Shown piece after piece: positions 44,336-53,015 of a DNA stretch of 64,000 nt. The stretch lies in the NCBI RefSeq assembly GCF_004348445.1, contig NZ_SMKV01000005.1:62001-126000 (forward strand), in the 5' to 3' direction. The DNA is from Saccharopolyspora aridisoli. GTDB taxonomy: Bacteria; Actinomycetota; Actinomycetes; Mycobacteriales; Pseudonocardiaceae. The notes under the pieces are model-generated. The model was given only the letters and a program-made list of their open reading frames with translations. It was not told where the DNA came from and did no database searches. The number at the start of each line of letters is the position of its first letter. Positions within the stretch are counted from its first letter, which is position 1. A program made the translations under genes and the position numbers.

Positions 44336-44767
44336 CATGCGTCCACTTCGCCCCCGAAGGGTGTTTTTGGAGTTCCAGGCGGGAGCCCATTCCGTCCGAG
44401 TGCTGAGATTTGCTGTTCGCTTCCAGAGGAACACGACCGATCACGGATCGTCATATTTGTGTTCCAACCCACCCGGATCAGGCTTGACGAGTCGGAGCAT
44501 TTTCCCAGCTAGATTCGTCCATCGTCGCATCGCCGCAGGTCAACGAGGTGCCCCCGATGTTGATCACGCTCCGCAAGGATCACTGCTGCAACCGGGTACT
44601 TCATGGTGATGACCGTCGCTAGCCCGCGCGGGAACACTGACTCCGGCCAAAACGTCTGGAAGAGTAGGGCCAACGAGCACCGACCCTGCAGCCAGTAGGA
44701 CACCGGTGGTCGTAGCAGGATCGAGGGCGTCGGGTGGAATCCGACGCCGGGACGGAGGGAGATATCG
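44336..44767. other. 432-bp intergenic region before the DUF7455 gene
   Basis: The region holds nested inverted repeats at 44428-44465 (outer GGAACAC/GTGTTCC, inner CGATC-ACG-GATCG), a possible promoter TTGACG (44484) and TAGATT (44510-44515), and a 21-codon frame at 44557-44622. No larger gene is credible. Confidence 0.5.
44557..44622 (+). other. Possible 21-codon upstream ORF with Cys-Cys
   Basis: ATG 44557 has GAGGTG six bases upstream and follows the TAGATT box by about 40 bases. It encodes MLITLRKDHCCNRVLHGDDR plus one Arg before TAG. The DUF7455 gene starts 145 bases later. It could be a leader peptide; evidence is only positional. Confidence 0.35.
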
Positions 44768-44953
44768 ATGCCGGGAACGCTCACCCGCCCCGAGCTGACC
44801 GCCGCCGACCGCTGCGACCGCTGCGGGGCCGCTGCCAAGCTTCGCGCCGTACTACCGTCCGGTGGCGAGCTTCTGTTCTGCGGGCACCACGCCCGCGCCT
44901 ACGAAGCCGGGCTGCGCGACGTGCGGGCCGACCTCCAACAGGACGAGCAGTGA
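44768..44953 (+). CDS. DUF7455 zinc-ribbon-like protein
   Basis: This 61-residue protein contains CDRCGAAAKLRAVLPSGGELLFCGHHARAYE, i.e. C-x2-C and a C-x-H-H second half, a compact zinc-binding motif typical of DUF7455. Homologues commonly lie just downstream of sigA in Actinobacteria. ATG 44768 has a GGAGGGAG ribosome-binding site. Its function is unknown; it is too small for an enzyme and may bind protein or RNA. Confidence 0.85.
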   Translation: MPGTLTRPELTAADRCDRCGAAAKLRAVLPSGGELLFCGHHARAYEAGLRDVRADLQQDEQ

Positions 44954-44972
44954 CAACCTGATCAGCCAGGTC

Positions 44973-45009
44973 ACCGGGCCCCCGCAGCCGAGCGCTGCGG
45001 GGGCCCGGT
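44973..45009. terminator. Bidirectional hairpin terminator
   Basis: A perfect 16-bp stem (44973-44988 and 44994-45009, 5-nt loop) separates two convergent genes. Confidence 0.85.
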
Positions 45010-45015
45010 GCGTTC

Positions 45016-46227
45016 TCAGGAACTGATCTCGCGCAGGGCCGCCAGCAGGCGGTCGACCTCGTCGGCCGTCGAGTAGTGCGACAGACTCGCACGCACACCG
45101 CCCTCGGGGCCGACGCCGAGGGCGCGAACGAGCTCCCAGGCGTAGGAGTGGCCGGCGGAGACGTTCAGCCCCCGCTCCGACAGGGCCGCGGACACCTCCG
45201 CCGGAGCCTTGTCCTGGACGGTGAAGAAGGCGGTGGGCGTCGTGGGCCCCTGCGGAGTGCCGTGGCGCTGGACGCCGCCCAGTTCCGCCAGTCCCGCGAA
45301 CAGCCGACCGGCGAGCTGCTCCTCGTGCGCGACGACGGCCGCGCGCGAGGTCGCGAGGCGTTCGGCGCGGCTGCCCGTCGCATCGCCGTCCAGGCCCGCC
45401 AGGTGCTCCACCGCCGCGACGACACCGGCCATGGGGGCGAAGGGGTTGGTGCCCAGCTCGAAGCGCTCCGGGGAGCTCTCGGGCGATGGCGCGAGCTTGT
45501 CCGGGTGAAGGTTCTCCAGGACCCACGGATCGGCGGCGACGACGGCCGCCAAGTGCGGTCCGGCCCACTTGTAAGCACTGGTGGCGTAGAGGTCCGCGCC
45601 CAGGTCGGCGATCCGCACGTGCGCGTGCGGGCAGTGCTGCACGCCGTCGACGTAGGAGAGCGCACCGACCTCGCGGGCCCGGTCGGTGATCGGCTTGAGA
45701 TCGGGCATGACCCCCAGCAGGTTGGACGCGGCGGTGACGGCGACCAGCTTGGTGCGAGCGCCGATCAGACCGACGACGTCGTCGACGGGGAGTTCACCCG
45801 TGGCCGGGTCGATCTCGGCGGTGCGCACGGTCGCACCGGCCCGCTGCGCGAGTTGCACCCACGGCCGCACGTTGGCGTCGTGGTCGAGGTCGGTCACCAC
45901 GATCTCGTCGCCCGGGTTCCAACCGAGCGCCAGCACTCCGGCGAACCGGTAGGTCAGTGACGTCATGCTCGGCCCGAACACCACGCACACCGGATCGGGC
46001 GCGCCCACCAGGTCGGCCACGGCCGCGCGAGCCTCGGCGACAATTCCGGACGAGCGGCGGCTCGACTCGTACGGCCCTCCCACGTTCGACAACCCGGCTC
46101 GGTAGGCATCGCTGATCGCCTCGATCACCACTTCCGGCACTTGCGTGCCCGCTGCCCCGTCCAGCCACGCCCGGCCGTCGGCCAGCGCCGGGTACTGCAG
46201 CCGGACCTTCTCAACGTCGAATCCCAT
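45016..46227 (-). CDS. Cysteine-desulfurase-like PLP enzyme
   Basis: This is a 403-residue class V aminotransferase-fold protein. AWLDGAAGTQVP, FGPSMTSLTYRFA, VTDLDHDANVRPWVQLA, SYVDGVQHCPHAHV (PLP Asp/His) and the PLP lysine in ATSAYKWAGPH are typical. The sequence type corresponds to the 'cysteine desulfurase-like' subfamily, in which desulfurase activity is unproven, and there are no suf or isc genes beside it. It lies downstream of a small conserved gene on the same strand. Confidence 0.87.
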   Translation of the reverse strand: MGFDVEKVRLQYPALADGRAWLDGAAGTQVPEVVIEAISDAYRAGLSNVGGPYESSRRSSGIVAEARAAVADLVGAPDPVCVVFGPSMTSLTYRFAGVLALGWNPGDEIVVTDLDHDANVRPWVQLAQRAGATVRTAEIDPATGELPVDDVVGLIGARTKLVAVTAASNLLGVMPDLKPITDRAREVGALSYVDGVQHCPHAHVRIADLGADLYATSAYKWAGPHLAAVVAADPWVLENLHPDKLAPSPESSPERFELGTNPFAPMAGVVAAVEHLAGLDGDATGSRAERLATSRAAVVAHEEQLAGRLFAGLAELGGVQRHGTPQGPTTPTAFFTVQDKAPAEVSAALSERGLNVSAGHSYAWELVRALGVGPEGGVRASLSHYSTADEVDRLLAALREISS

Positions 46228-46269
46228 GCCGCGACCCTAGAAGATTGAGCACCCCCAAGATCATTGCCC

Positions 46270-46686
46270 TCACCCGGGCTGCGCGGAGTTCTGCTCGGAG
46301 GATGAGTCGGGGCGCGGCGTGAACGCCTCGGTGGTGATGTCGCGGACGAGCTCGACGACGCTGGGACCGTAGCCCTCGGATTCGATGACGCGCAGCAGCA
46401 CGCAGAAGCGCCGCCGCACTCCGCACCGGGTCCGGAGGCGCTGGTACTCCGAACCGAGGTAGCGGGCGGCCGCGCGGTTGGCGATCGAGGTCTGGCCGCA
46501 GATCACGAACGCCGGCTTGTCCCGCTTGCTCCGGACGATCTTGGCCAGCAGCACGTACTCGACCCGGTGGGTGTTCGACGGGTAGGTCTCCCCGCCCACG
46601 TCGATCGCCGTCCGCGCCTCCGGCCCCGCGATGCGCACGCCCGGAAGCACCGACCGCACGTGCGCTTCGGTGCGCTGGTTGGCCAC
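46270..46686 (-). CDS. Conserved protein with internal repeat, N-terminus uncertain
   Basis: From GTG 46686 the frame gives 138 residues with RDKPAFVICGQTSIANRAAARYLGSEYQRL near the middle and RVEYVLLAKIV before it. The same frame remains open and GC-rich upstream of the GTG, reading RDKPEFCIGGPVANQRTEAHV, which resembles the RDKPAFVICGQTSIANRAA segment and so looks like the first unit of an internal duplication. No ATG, GTG or TTG exists further upstream in that frame, so the gene may be truncated or frameshifted at its 5' end. The family is not named with confidence. Confidence 0.65.
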   Translation of the reverse strand: MANQRTEAHVRSVLPGVRIAGPEARTAIDVGGETYPSNTHRVEYVLLAKIVRSKRDKPAFVICGQTSIANRAAARYLGSEYQRLRTRCGVRRRFCVLLRVIESEGYGPSVVELVRDITTEAFTPRPDSSSEQNSAQPG

Positions 46687-46851
46687 CGGCCCGCCGATGC
46701 AGAACTCGGGCTTGTCTCGGGGCGCGTGCTGTGACTGCGGACGCGTGGAACATCCGCCGACCCGGTGATCACGCTCGCGATGGTGTTGAGCCCGAGATCG
46801 TCGCTCTGGCGGGTGACAGGTTAGCCGGACGCCCGCACGCGCATCAGGGGT

Positions 46852-48621
46852 TCACCAGGAGCGGAGGGTGGCGATTCGCTCTTCGAGCTGCTCGACGGTG
46901 GCCATGGCCGTCGGCGGTCCGCCGCACACCTTCTGCAGCTCGTTGTAGATCTTGCCGTGCGGTTTGCGGGTGCGGTGGTGGTGCAGCGACACGAGCGTGT
47001 TGAGCTCCTTGCGCAGCTTCTGCAGCCGCTCCTGCACGCTCTGCGGACGCGACTGCTGCTCGGCCTGCTCGGCGGCCTTGGCCGCCTTCGCATCGGCCTC
47101 GCGCTTGCCGACGTCGTCCAGCTGCTGCGACTGTCGCTGCCGCAGCAGCGCCCTGACCTGGTCCGGTTCCAGCAGACCCGGCAGCCCGAGGTAGTCCTGC
47201 TCCTCCTCGGTGGTGCTGAACGCGGCCGTGCCGAACGACGAACCGTCGTAGATCACCTGGTCCAGCTCGGCCTCGGCGCCCAGCGAGGTGAACGCCTTCT
47301 CCTCCTCACCGGGCTCGTCGCGCTGGGCGTTGGCGGCGGCGACCAGCTCGTCGTCCCAACCGTCCTTCTCCCGGTGCGGCTTGCCCAGCACGTGGTCGCG
47401 CTGCGCCTCCAGCTGGCTGGCCAGCTCCAGCAGCACCGGAACGCTGGGCAGGAAGATGCTGGCCGTCTCCCCCGGTCGCCGCGACCGCACGAAACGTCCG
47501 ATGGCCTGGGCGAAGAACAACGGCGTCGAGGCGCTGGTGGCGTAGACGCCGACGGCCAGGCGAGGCACGTCGACGCCCTCGGAAACCATCCTGACCGCGA
47601 CCATCCACTTGTCGTCGGACTCGGCGAAGGCGCCGATCCGCGACGACGCCTGGGGATCGTCGGAGAGCACGACCACCGGATCCGAGCCGGTGATCTGGTG
47701 CAGCGCCTTGGCGTAGGCCTTGGCCGTGGGGTGGTCGGAGGCGATCACCAGGCCACCGGCGTCCGGGATGCCGCCCCGGCGGAGCTGCTCCAGCCGCGTG
47801 TCTGCGGCCTTGAGCACCGTGGGGATCCACTCGCCGGACGGGTCCAGCGCGGTCCGCCACGCGCGGGCGGTCTGCTCGGCGGTCAGCGGCTCACCGAGGC
47901 GCGCGCTGAACTCGTCGCCGGCGTTGGTGCGCCAGCGCGCCTCGCCCGAGTAGGCGAGGAAGAGCACCGGCCGCACGACACCGTCGGCCAGCGCGTCGGA
48001 GTAACCGTAGGAGTGGTCGGCGCGGCTGCGCATCGACCCGTCAGCGTCCGGTTCGTACCCGATGAACGGGATGGGCGAGTCGTCGCTCCGGAACGGCGTA
48101 CCGGTCAGCGACAACCGGCGAACGGCGGGGGTGAACGCCTCCCGGATCGCGTCGCCCCAGGACTTGGCGTCGCCCGCGTGGTGCACCTCGTCGAGGATCA
48201 CCAGCGTCTTGCGCCGCTCGGTCCGCACCCGGTGAAGGTGGGGATGTGCCGCGACCTGCGCGTAGGTGACGACCACGCCGCGGTAGTCGCTGGAGGTGAT
48301 GCCGTCCGCGTTGCGGAAGTTGGAGTCCAGCGGAATTCCGGTGCCTCCGGCCGCCAACGCCCACTGGTGCTTGAGGTGTTCGGTCGGCGCGACCACCGTG
48401 ACCTGCTCGACCGTGCGGTCGGCGAGCAGTTCGGCTGCCACCCGCAGACCGAACGTCGTCTTGCCCGCGCCGGGCGTCGCGACGGCCAGGAAGTCCGTAG
48501 GCCGGTTGGCCAGGTACTTGGTGAGGGCTCGCCGCTGCCAGGCTCGAAGTGGCCGGGACGGCGCCTGCGAGGGGGCGCTGAGAACAGATCGGACGGAATA
48601 GTCGAGTTGCGCTTCGGACAC
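46852..48621 (-). CDS. DEAD/DEAH-box helicase (SF2)
   Basis: This 589-residue superfamily 2 helicase has motif I ATPGAGKTTFG, motif Ia VVAPTEHLKHQW, motif II LDEVHHAG, motif III LTGTPFR, and in the second lobe MVSEGVDVPRLAVGVYATSASTPLFFAQAIGRFVRSRRPGE (motifs V and VI). The C-terminal third is a charged coiled coil (DDVGKREADAKAAKAAEQAEQQ) with a conserved extension ending LEERIATLRSW. Similar helicases are conserved in Actinobacteria near sigA/sigB; the substrate is unknown. GTG 48621 begins the conserved part; codons upstream look non-coding. Confidence 0.9.
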   Translation of the reverse strand: MSEAQLDYSVRSVLSAPSQAPSRPLRAWQRRALTKYLANRPTDFLAVATPGAGKTTFGLRVAAELLADRTVEQVTVVAPTEHLKHQWALAAGGTGIPLDSNFRNADGITSSDYRGVVVTYAQVAAHPHLHRVRTERRKTLVILDEVHHAGDAKSWGDAIREAFTPAVRRLSLTGTPFRSDDSPIPFIGYEPDADGSMRSRADHSYGYSDALADGVVRPVLFLAYSGEARWRTNAGDEFSARLGEPLTAEQTARAWRTALDPSGEWIPTVLKAADTRLEQLRRGGIPDAGGLVIASDHPTAKAYAKALHQITGSDPVVVLSDDPQASSRIGAFAESDDKWMVAVRMVSEGVDVPRLAVGVYATSASTPLFFAQAIGRFVRSRRPGETASIFLPSVPVLLELASQLEAQRDHVLGKPHREKDGWDDELVAAANAQRDEPGEEEKAFTSLGAEAELDQVIYDGSSFGTAAFSTTEEEQDYLGLPGLLEPDQVRALLRQRQSQQLDDVGKREADAKAAKAAEQAEQQSRPQSVQERLQKLRKELNTLVSLHHHRTRKPHGKIYNELQKVCGGPPTAMATVEQLEERIATLRSW

Positions 48622-48886
48622 GCCGGCTCGCCGCTCCCTTCCTCGTTTCCCCAACCGGATGGTGCGGGCACATCCGTTGAGCCCTGCGACCGCCACGTTC
48701 CCCCAGACATCAGGCCTGACCGGAGAACTGGATCAACCAGCACCGATCAACTCGTGGCGGGCCGCCGTGCAGCTTACCTCCGCGCTCCGGTCGACACGGG
48801 TTCGGCCGATCGAGATGGTCCCGACACTCCGGTTTCAACACCTCGACGCCTGAGCTTCGGAGCTATGAAGCATCCTTGTAGGCGAC

Positions 48887-50020
48887 ATGGGTTCGCCGAG
48901 TTCGCCAGACAGTCGGGGGCGCAGCGCGACCGCAGCGCGGGACGAGTTCCCGGTCCGCCGCGGTCCCCTGCGCTTGGTCGCACGCACCTTGGACAAGGCG
49001 TGGTGGGACAACATCTTCTCGGAATCCGCGGCTGCGGCGTTCTGGCAGACGATGTCGCTGCCGCCGCTGTTGCTGGGTCTGCTGGGGAGTTTGGGCTACC
49101 TCGGCGACTGGTTCGGTCCCGCGATCGTCGACGCGGTGCACGACAAGATCCTGGCGTTCTGCCGGACCGTGTTCACCAGCAGCGTCGTGGACCAGATCAT
49201 CGGGCCGACGGTCGGCGACATCCTGACCAAGGGCCGCAGCGAGATCGCCTCGATGGGTTTCCTGCTGTCGCTGTGGGCGGGTTCCTCGGCGCTGGCGTCG
49301 CTGGTGGACTCGATCACCCAGGCCTACGACCAGTACCTGGTCCGCAACAGCGTCTGGCAGCGGATCGTGGCGCTGCTGCTCTACCTGGTGGGCCTGGTGC
49401 TGGCGATCGTCGGGATGCCGGTGGTGGCGCTGGGACCGGAGTGGCTGCCGACGGTGTTCCCGCACGCGCTGCAGGACGACGTCACCTGGCTCATCCACGC
49501 CATCTACTACCCGGCGACGGCCGTCGGGCTGGTGATCGCGTTGGCCACGCTCTACAGCGTGGCGCTTCCGCGCAAGTTGCCCTGGCACCGCGGCGTGCCG
49601 GGCGCGCTGCTGGCGATGGTGCTGTTCCTCGTGGCCAGCTACGGGCTGCGGGTCTACATCACCTGGATCACCAGCACCGGCTACACCTACGGCGCGCTGG
49701 CCACCCCGATCGCATTCCTGCTCTTCGCGTTCTTCATCGGTTTCGCGATCATCATGGGCGCGGAGTTCAACAACGCGATCCAGGAGATGTGGCCGGCGAA
49801 GATGACCCGGCGCGAACGGCGGCGCTGGCGTCGGTTGGAGATGCGGCGACTGGCTCAGCGGATGCACACCGAGGACGGCTACCGCGCCTGGCGCGAGGAC
49901 AACACGCCCGCACCGGAGCACGACGTGGAACCACCGGCATCCGACCCCGAGCCGCCGCACGCCAACGGCAAGCCGGTGGGCTTCAAGCGCGCAGGCCAAC
50001 CCGAACCGCACGGCGGCTGA
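48887..50020 (+). CDS. YihY/BrkB-family membrane protein
   Basis: This 377-residue protein has about six membrane helices in the YihY/UPF0761 fold (LARTLDKAWWDNIFSESAAAAFWQTMSLPPLLLGLLGSLG, FLLSLWAGSSALASLVDSITQAYDQ, VPGALLAMVLFLVASYGLRVYI, FLLFAFFIGFAIIMGAEFNNAIQEMW). Older annotations as RNase BN are wrong for this family; the function is unsettled. A basic, then acidic and Pro-rich C-terminal tail follows. The order helicase, YihY, DUF3039 resembles mycobacteria between sigA and sigB. The ATG lacks a clear SD. Confidence 0.88.
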   Translation: MGSPSSPDSRGRSATAARDEFPVRRGPLRLVARTLDKAWWDNIFSESAAAAFWQTMSLPPLLLGLLGSLGYLGDWFGPAIVDAVHDKILAFCRTVFTSSVVDQIIGPTVGDILTKGRSEIASMGFLLSLWAGSSALASLVDSITQAYDQYLVRNSVWQRIVALLLYLVGLVLAIVGMPVVALGPEWLPTVFPHALQDDVTWLIHAIYYPATAVGLVIALATLYSVALPRKLPWHRGVPGALLAMVLFLVASYGLRVYITWITSTGYTYGALATPIAFLLFAFFIGFAIIMGAEFNNAIQEMWPAKMTRRERRRWRRLEMRRLAQRMHTEDGYRAWREDNTPAPEHDVEPPASDPEPPHANGKPVGFKRAGQPEPHGG

Positions 50021-50046
50021 CCCGCGCGGTTCGGGAAGCACCCGAC

Positions 50047-50295
50047 TTACTTGTCGGCCCCAGGGGGCAACGACTCGAAGATCTCCTTGCAGTCCGGGCA
50101 GACGGGCGAACCGGGCTTCGCGGACTTGGTGACCGGGAAGACCTCGCCGCACAGCGCCACGACGTGGGTGCCCATGACCGCGCTCTCGGCGATCTTGTCC
50201 TTCTGCACGTAGTGGAACACCTCAGGACGATCATCGCTGGTCTGATCAGCCGTCTCGTCCCGGGTGTCGGTCTCCGGCAGCGTCATCGTGCTCAT
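50047..50295 (-). CDS. DUF3039 zinc-binding-like protein
   Basis: This 82-residue protein matches DUF3039: RPEVFHYVQKDKIAESAVMGTHVVALCGEVFPVTKSAKPGSPVCPDCKEIFESL. Cysteines at ALCGE and VCPDC likely bind a metal ion. Its function is unknown. The ATG at 50295 is chosen because a CATCAT box sits seven bases upstream; an in-frame start at 50316 is less likely. Confidence 0.88.
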   Translation of the reverse strand: MSTMTLPETDTRDETADQTSDDRPEVFHYVQKDKIAESAVMGTHVVALCGEVFPVTKSAKPGSPVCPDCKEIFESLPPGADK

Positions 50296-50367
50296 GGCAC
50301 CAATGATGCCGCACACCGCATGCGTCTGTCCGCAGCGCCTCCGGTCTGACCACCGCAGGAGGCGATG

Positions 50368-50694
50368 TCAGGTGCTCTCGATGACGCGATGGTCCGAGGA
50401 CTCGATGCTGCGGTGCGAGCGGCGGAACCGGTTCACGTGCTCGGACTTGCGAACGGGCCGATCGTTGGCGATCAGGACCGCCATCCACGGCAGGGGAATC
50501 GAAATGGCCAGGATGATCAGGGCCAACCACCACAGCTGCCACACCTGGAACAAGACCACCGCGCCGATCAGGCACGGAATCCGGCTTGCCATCATGATCG
50601 CGTACCTGCGGCGGCGAGTCGCCTGCTCATCGTCCATTGACGGCTGAGCCTCGGTGATCAGCACCGGGGTGTCGTCACGATGTGAAGTGTTCAC
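50368..50694 (-). CDS. DUF3099 membrane protein
   Basis: This 108-residue protein has two adjoining membrane helices (MASRIPCLIGAVVLFQVWQLWW and LALIILAISIPLPWMAVLIAN) preceded by TPVLITEAQPSMDDEQATRRRRYAIMM, the DUF3099 signature. The C-terminus is basic. GTG 50694 follows GGAGG with a seven-base spacer. The family is actinobacterial and uncharacterised. Confidence 0.88.
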   Translation of the reverse strand: MNTSHRDDTPVLITEAQPSMDDEQATRRRRYAIMMASRIPCLIGAVVLFQVWQLWWLALIILAISIPLPWMAVLIANDRPVRKSEHVNRFRRSHRSIESSDHRVIEST

Positions 50695-50858
50695 GACGCT
50701 ACCTCCGAGTCCCATGCTCCCACCCGCGGGTGCCCGCCGATACCCGTGGGAACCGGCGATTACCCCCACTGGTTGACCGGCAGGACGCACGCGCGAAACT
50801 TCGCCGCGTTAAATTCGACGTGGGAGCGAGAACTTCTTCGGCGCGGGAGTGACCACAC

Positions 50859-51533
50859 ATGATGTACGCGGTGAGCAAACGGGTCGTGGGTGCGGTAGCC
50901 CGGTCCGTCTACCGACCCAAGATCATCGGCGCGGAGAAGGTGCCCACGACGGGCCCGGTGATCCTGGCTCCGAACCACCTCGCCGTGCTCGACAGCTTCA
51001 TCGTCCCGCTGGTGCTGCCGCGCCCGGTGGCGTTCCTCGCCAAGGCCGAGTACTTCCAAGGCAAGGGGTTCAAGGGTGGCTTGAGCAAGTGGCTGTTCAG
51101 CTCGCTGGGCGCGATCCCGGTTGAGCGGGGACGTGGCCGGGCCGCGATGGAGGCCATCGGCGCGGCCGAGGAGGTCCTGCGCAGCGGCGGCGCCTTCGGC
51201 ATCCACCCGGAGGGCACCCGCTCCCCCGACGGCCGTCTCTACCGAGGCCGCACCGGCGTCGCCCGACTCACCCTGAACACCGGCGCCCCGGTCGTCCCGG
51301 TGGCACTGACCGGCACGGACAAGCTCCAGCCCCGCGGCACCAAGGTCCCGCGCCTGGCCAAGGTCACGGTCCGCTTCGGCGACCCCCTGGACTTCACCCG
51401 CTACTCGGGGATGGAAGCGTCGCTCCCGGTCTTGCGCTCGATCACCGACGAGATCATGTACGCCATCTCCGAGCTCTCCGACCAGGAGTACGTCGACAAG
51501 TACCAGAAGCCCGGAGCAGCAGCCGCCGCCTGA
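50859..51533 (+). CDS. 1-Acylglycerol-3-phosphate O-acyltransferase (PlsC family)
   Basis: This 224-residue acyltransferase has the four PlsC motifs in slightly divergent form: VILAPNHLAVLDSFI (motif I, catalytic His and Asp, with Ala where Ser is common), LGAIPVERGRGRAAMEA (II), FGIHPEGTRSPDGRLYRGRTGVARL (III) and VVPVALTGTDKL (IV). It probably makes phosphatidic acid or acylates a related lipid. ATG 50859 or 50862 could be used. A hairpin follows at 51549. Confidence 0.9.
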   Translation: MMYAVSKRVVGAVARSVYRPKIIGAEKVPTTGPVILAPNHLAVLDSFIVPLVLPRPVAFLAKAEYFQGKGFKGGLSKWLFSSLGAIPVERGRGRAAMEAIGAAEEVLRSGGAFGIHPEGTRSPDGRLYRGRTGVARLTLNTGAPVVPVALTGTDKLQPRGTKVPRLAKVTVRFGDPLDFTRYSGMEASLPVLRSITDEIMYAISELSDQEYVDKYQKPGAAAAA

Positions 51534-51548
51534 GCGCCGCTCCTTGCC

Positions 51549-51575
51549 CGTCCGTCCTCGTCACGAGGGCGGACG
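51549..51575. terminator. Bidirectional hairpin terminator
   Basis: A 12-bp stem with one G-T pair (51549-51560 and 51564-51575, 3-nt loop) lies between convergent genes. Confidence 0.7.
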
Positions 51576-51629
51576 CGCGTACACCGTCCGCTGTGCCCGT
51601 TCAGCTCAGGCCAGAACTGCCCTCGGCGG

Positions 51630-52208
51630 CTACTTCGAAGCCTTCGCGGCGGCCTTCTGAGCCTTCTTGAAGGAGCGGACCTCCTGGAGGGTCTGCTCGT
51701 CGATGACATCGGCGATGGAGCGCCGCGAGCCCTCCTCGCCGTAGGCCCCCGCCGCTTCTCGCCAGCCCCGCGGCTCGACTCCGCGCTGCTTGCCGAGCAG
51801 GGCGAGGAAGATCCGGGCCTTCTGCTCGCCGTAGCCGGGAAGGGCCTTGAGCCGCTTGAGCACTTCCGCGCCATCGGGGTCACCATCGGTCCACAGCGCC
51901 TCGGTCCGACCGTCGTAGTGCTCGACGACGTGCTGGGCGAGGGCCTGGACGCGCTTGGCCATCGAACCGCCGTAGCGGTGGATCGCGGGCTTGCGCACGC
52001 AGAGCTCGACGAACTCCTCCGGATCGGCCTCGGCGATCTTGGTGACGTCGAACCCGCCCATCCTGTCCGCGATCTTCTTCGGGCCGGCGAACGCCAGCTC
52101 CATCGCCACCTGCTGATCGAGGAGCATCCCGGTGAGCAGGGCGAACGAGTCCTCGGAGAGCAGCCGGTCCGCCTCGGCGTCGCCGGTCAGGTGCAGTGCG
52201 TCGGACAT
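51630..52208 (-). CDS. HhH-GPD base-excision repair-like protein
   Basis: This 192-residue protein has a helix-hairpin-helix (ALPGYGEQKARIFLALLGKQRGV) of the HhH-GPD superfamily with FALLTGMLLDQQVAMELAFAGPKKIADRMG at the start, the usual N-terminal helix of these glycosylases. A conserved Asp expected shortly after the HhH is not obvious, so catalysis is unsure. The C-terminus is Lys/Ala-rich. It may act in DNA base repair. Confidence 0.82.
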   Translation of the reverse strand: MSDALHLTGDAEADRLLSEDSFALLTGMLLDQQVAMELAFAGPKKIADRMGGFDVTKIAEADPEEFVELCVRKPAIHRYGGSMAKRVQALAQHVVEHYDGRTEALWTDGDPDGAEVLKRLKALPGYGEQKARIFLALLGKQRGVEPRGWREAAGAYGEEGSRRSIADVIDEQTLQEVRSFKKAQKAAAKASK

Positions 52209-52251
52209 GGCCGCATCATCTCACGACACCGCGCCGGGAATGCGTTCGCGC

Positions 52252-52968
52252 TCAGTCCGCCCTGCGGGCGATGTAGACGTCCACCAGACCGGGGCGGTCC
52301 GGGGCTTCGCGCACCTCGCGCAGCTCGAAGCCCGCTTCGGCCAGGCTCATGTCGATCTCGTCCCGGGTGCGGAAGCGCAGGGTGGACTCGGAGGTGAGCT
52401 CGTCGCCGTCGGCGAACCGGTAGGTGCTGCGGAACGAGATCAGCGGCGGACTCACGTCCGTGAGCTCGTCGCGTCGTTCGACGCGGCCGACTTCCGGCAG
52501 GTCGACGCTGGTCGTTCCCGGCCACCTCTCCCAATCGCGGCGTTCCGGCTTCCTCGTCTCGAACGCGAAGTGCGTCCCCGGCCGGAGCGCGGCGCGGACG
52601 CTCAGCAGGACTCGCGACCACTCCTCGTCGGTGCGGAAGACCTGCGCGACGTTGCCGGTCATCACCACGAGATCGGCCGCGATGTTCGGCAGGACGGTGG
52701 CGTCGCAGCGCACCCAAACGATGCGCGCGGAGCCGTCCTTGGACCTGGCGACCGCCAGCGATGCCTCGGCCGGGTCGGTTCCCACGACCGTCCGCCCGGT
52801 TTCCTCGAGCAGGATCGCCAGCGAACCGGTCCCGCACCCGACGTCGAGAACCCGGGCCGAGCCCAGCTCGTCGGCGATCTCGACGTAGGCGGGCAGGTCG
52901 GTGCGATCGGATTCGAACGCGTCGTAGAGCGGCGCGAGCCGGGGATGGGCGAACATCGCGTCAGGCAC
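52252..52968 (-). CDS. Class I SAM-dependent methyltransferase
   Basis: This 238-residue methyltransferase has the SAM motif ARVLDVGCGTGSLAILL, TVVGTDPAEASLAVAR and an ADLVVMTGNVAQVF post-II region. The C-terminal half is a beta-rich insertion (SFRSTYRFADGDELTSESTLRFRTRDEI) seen in small-molecule methyltransferases. The substrate is unknown. TAGATT seven bases before GTG 52968 on the minus strand indicates a leaderless mRNA. Confidence 0.88.
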   Translation of the reverse strand: MPDAMFAHPRLAPLYDAFESDRTDLPAYVEIADELGSARVLDVGCGTGSLAILLEETGRTVVGTDPAEASLAVARSKDGSARIVWVRCDATVLPNIAADLVVMTGNVAQVFRTDEEWSRVLLSVRAALRPGTHFAFETRKPERRDWERWPGTTSVDLPEVGRVERRDELTDVSPPLISFRSTYRFADGDELTSESTLRFRTRDEIDMSLAEAGFELREVREAPDRPGLVDVYIARRAD

Positions 52969-52975
52969 CGACCGA

Positions 52976-52981
52976 ATCTAG
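52976..52981 (-). promoter_or_regulatory. Predicted -10 box of the methyltransferase gene
   Basis: TAGATT on the minus strand ends seven bases before GTG 52968. Confidence 0.45.
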
Positions 52982-53015
52982 CGAGGCGTCGGCGCGGTGA
53001 CTACCGCCGTTCCGC

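Noticed and set aside
44509-44838. Minus-strand frame including MKYPVAAVILAERDQHRGH
   Set aside because: No SD, mixed codon usage, and it runs antisense into the DUF7455 gene.
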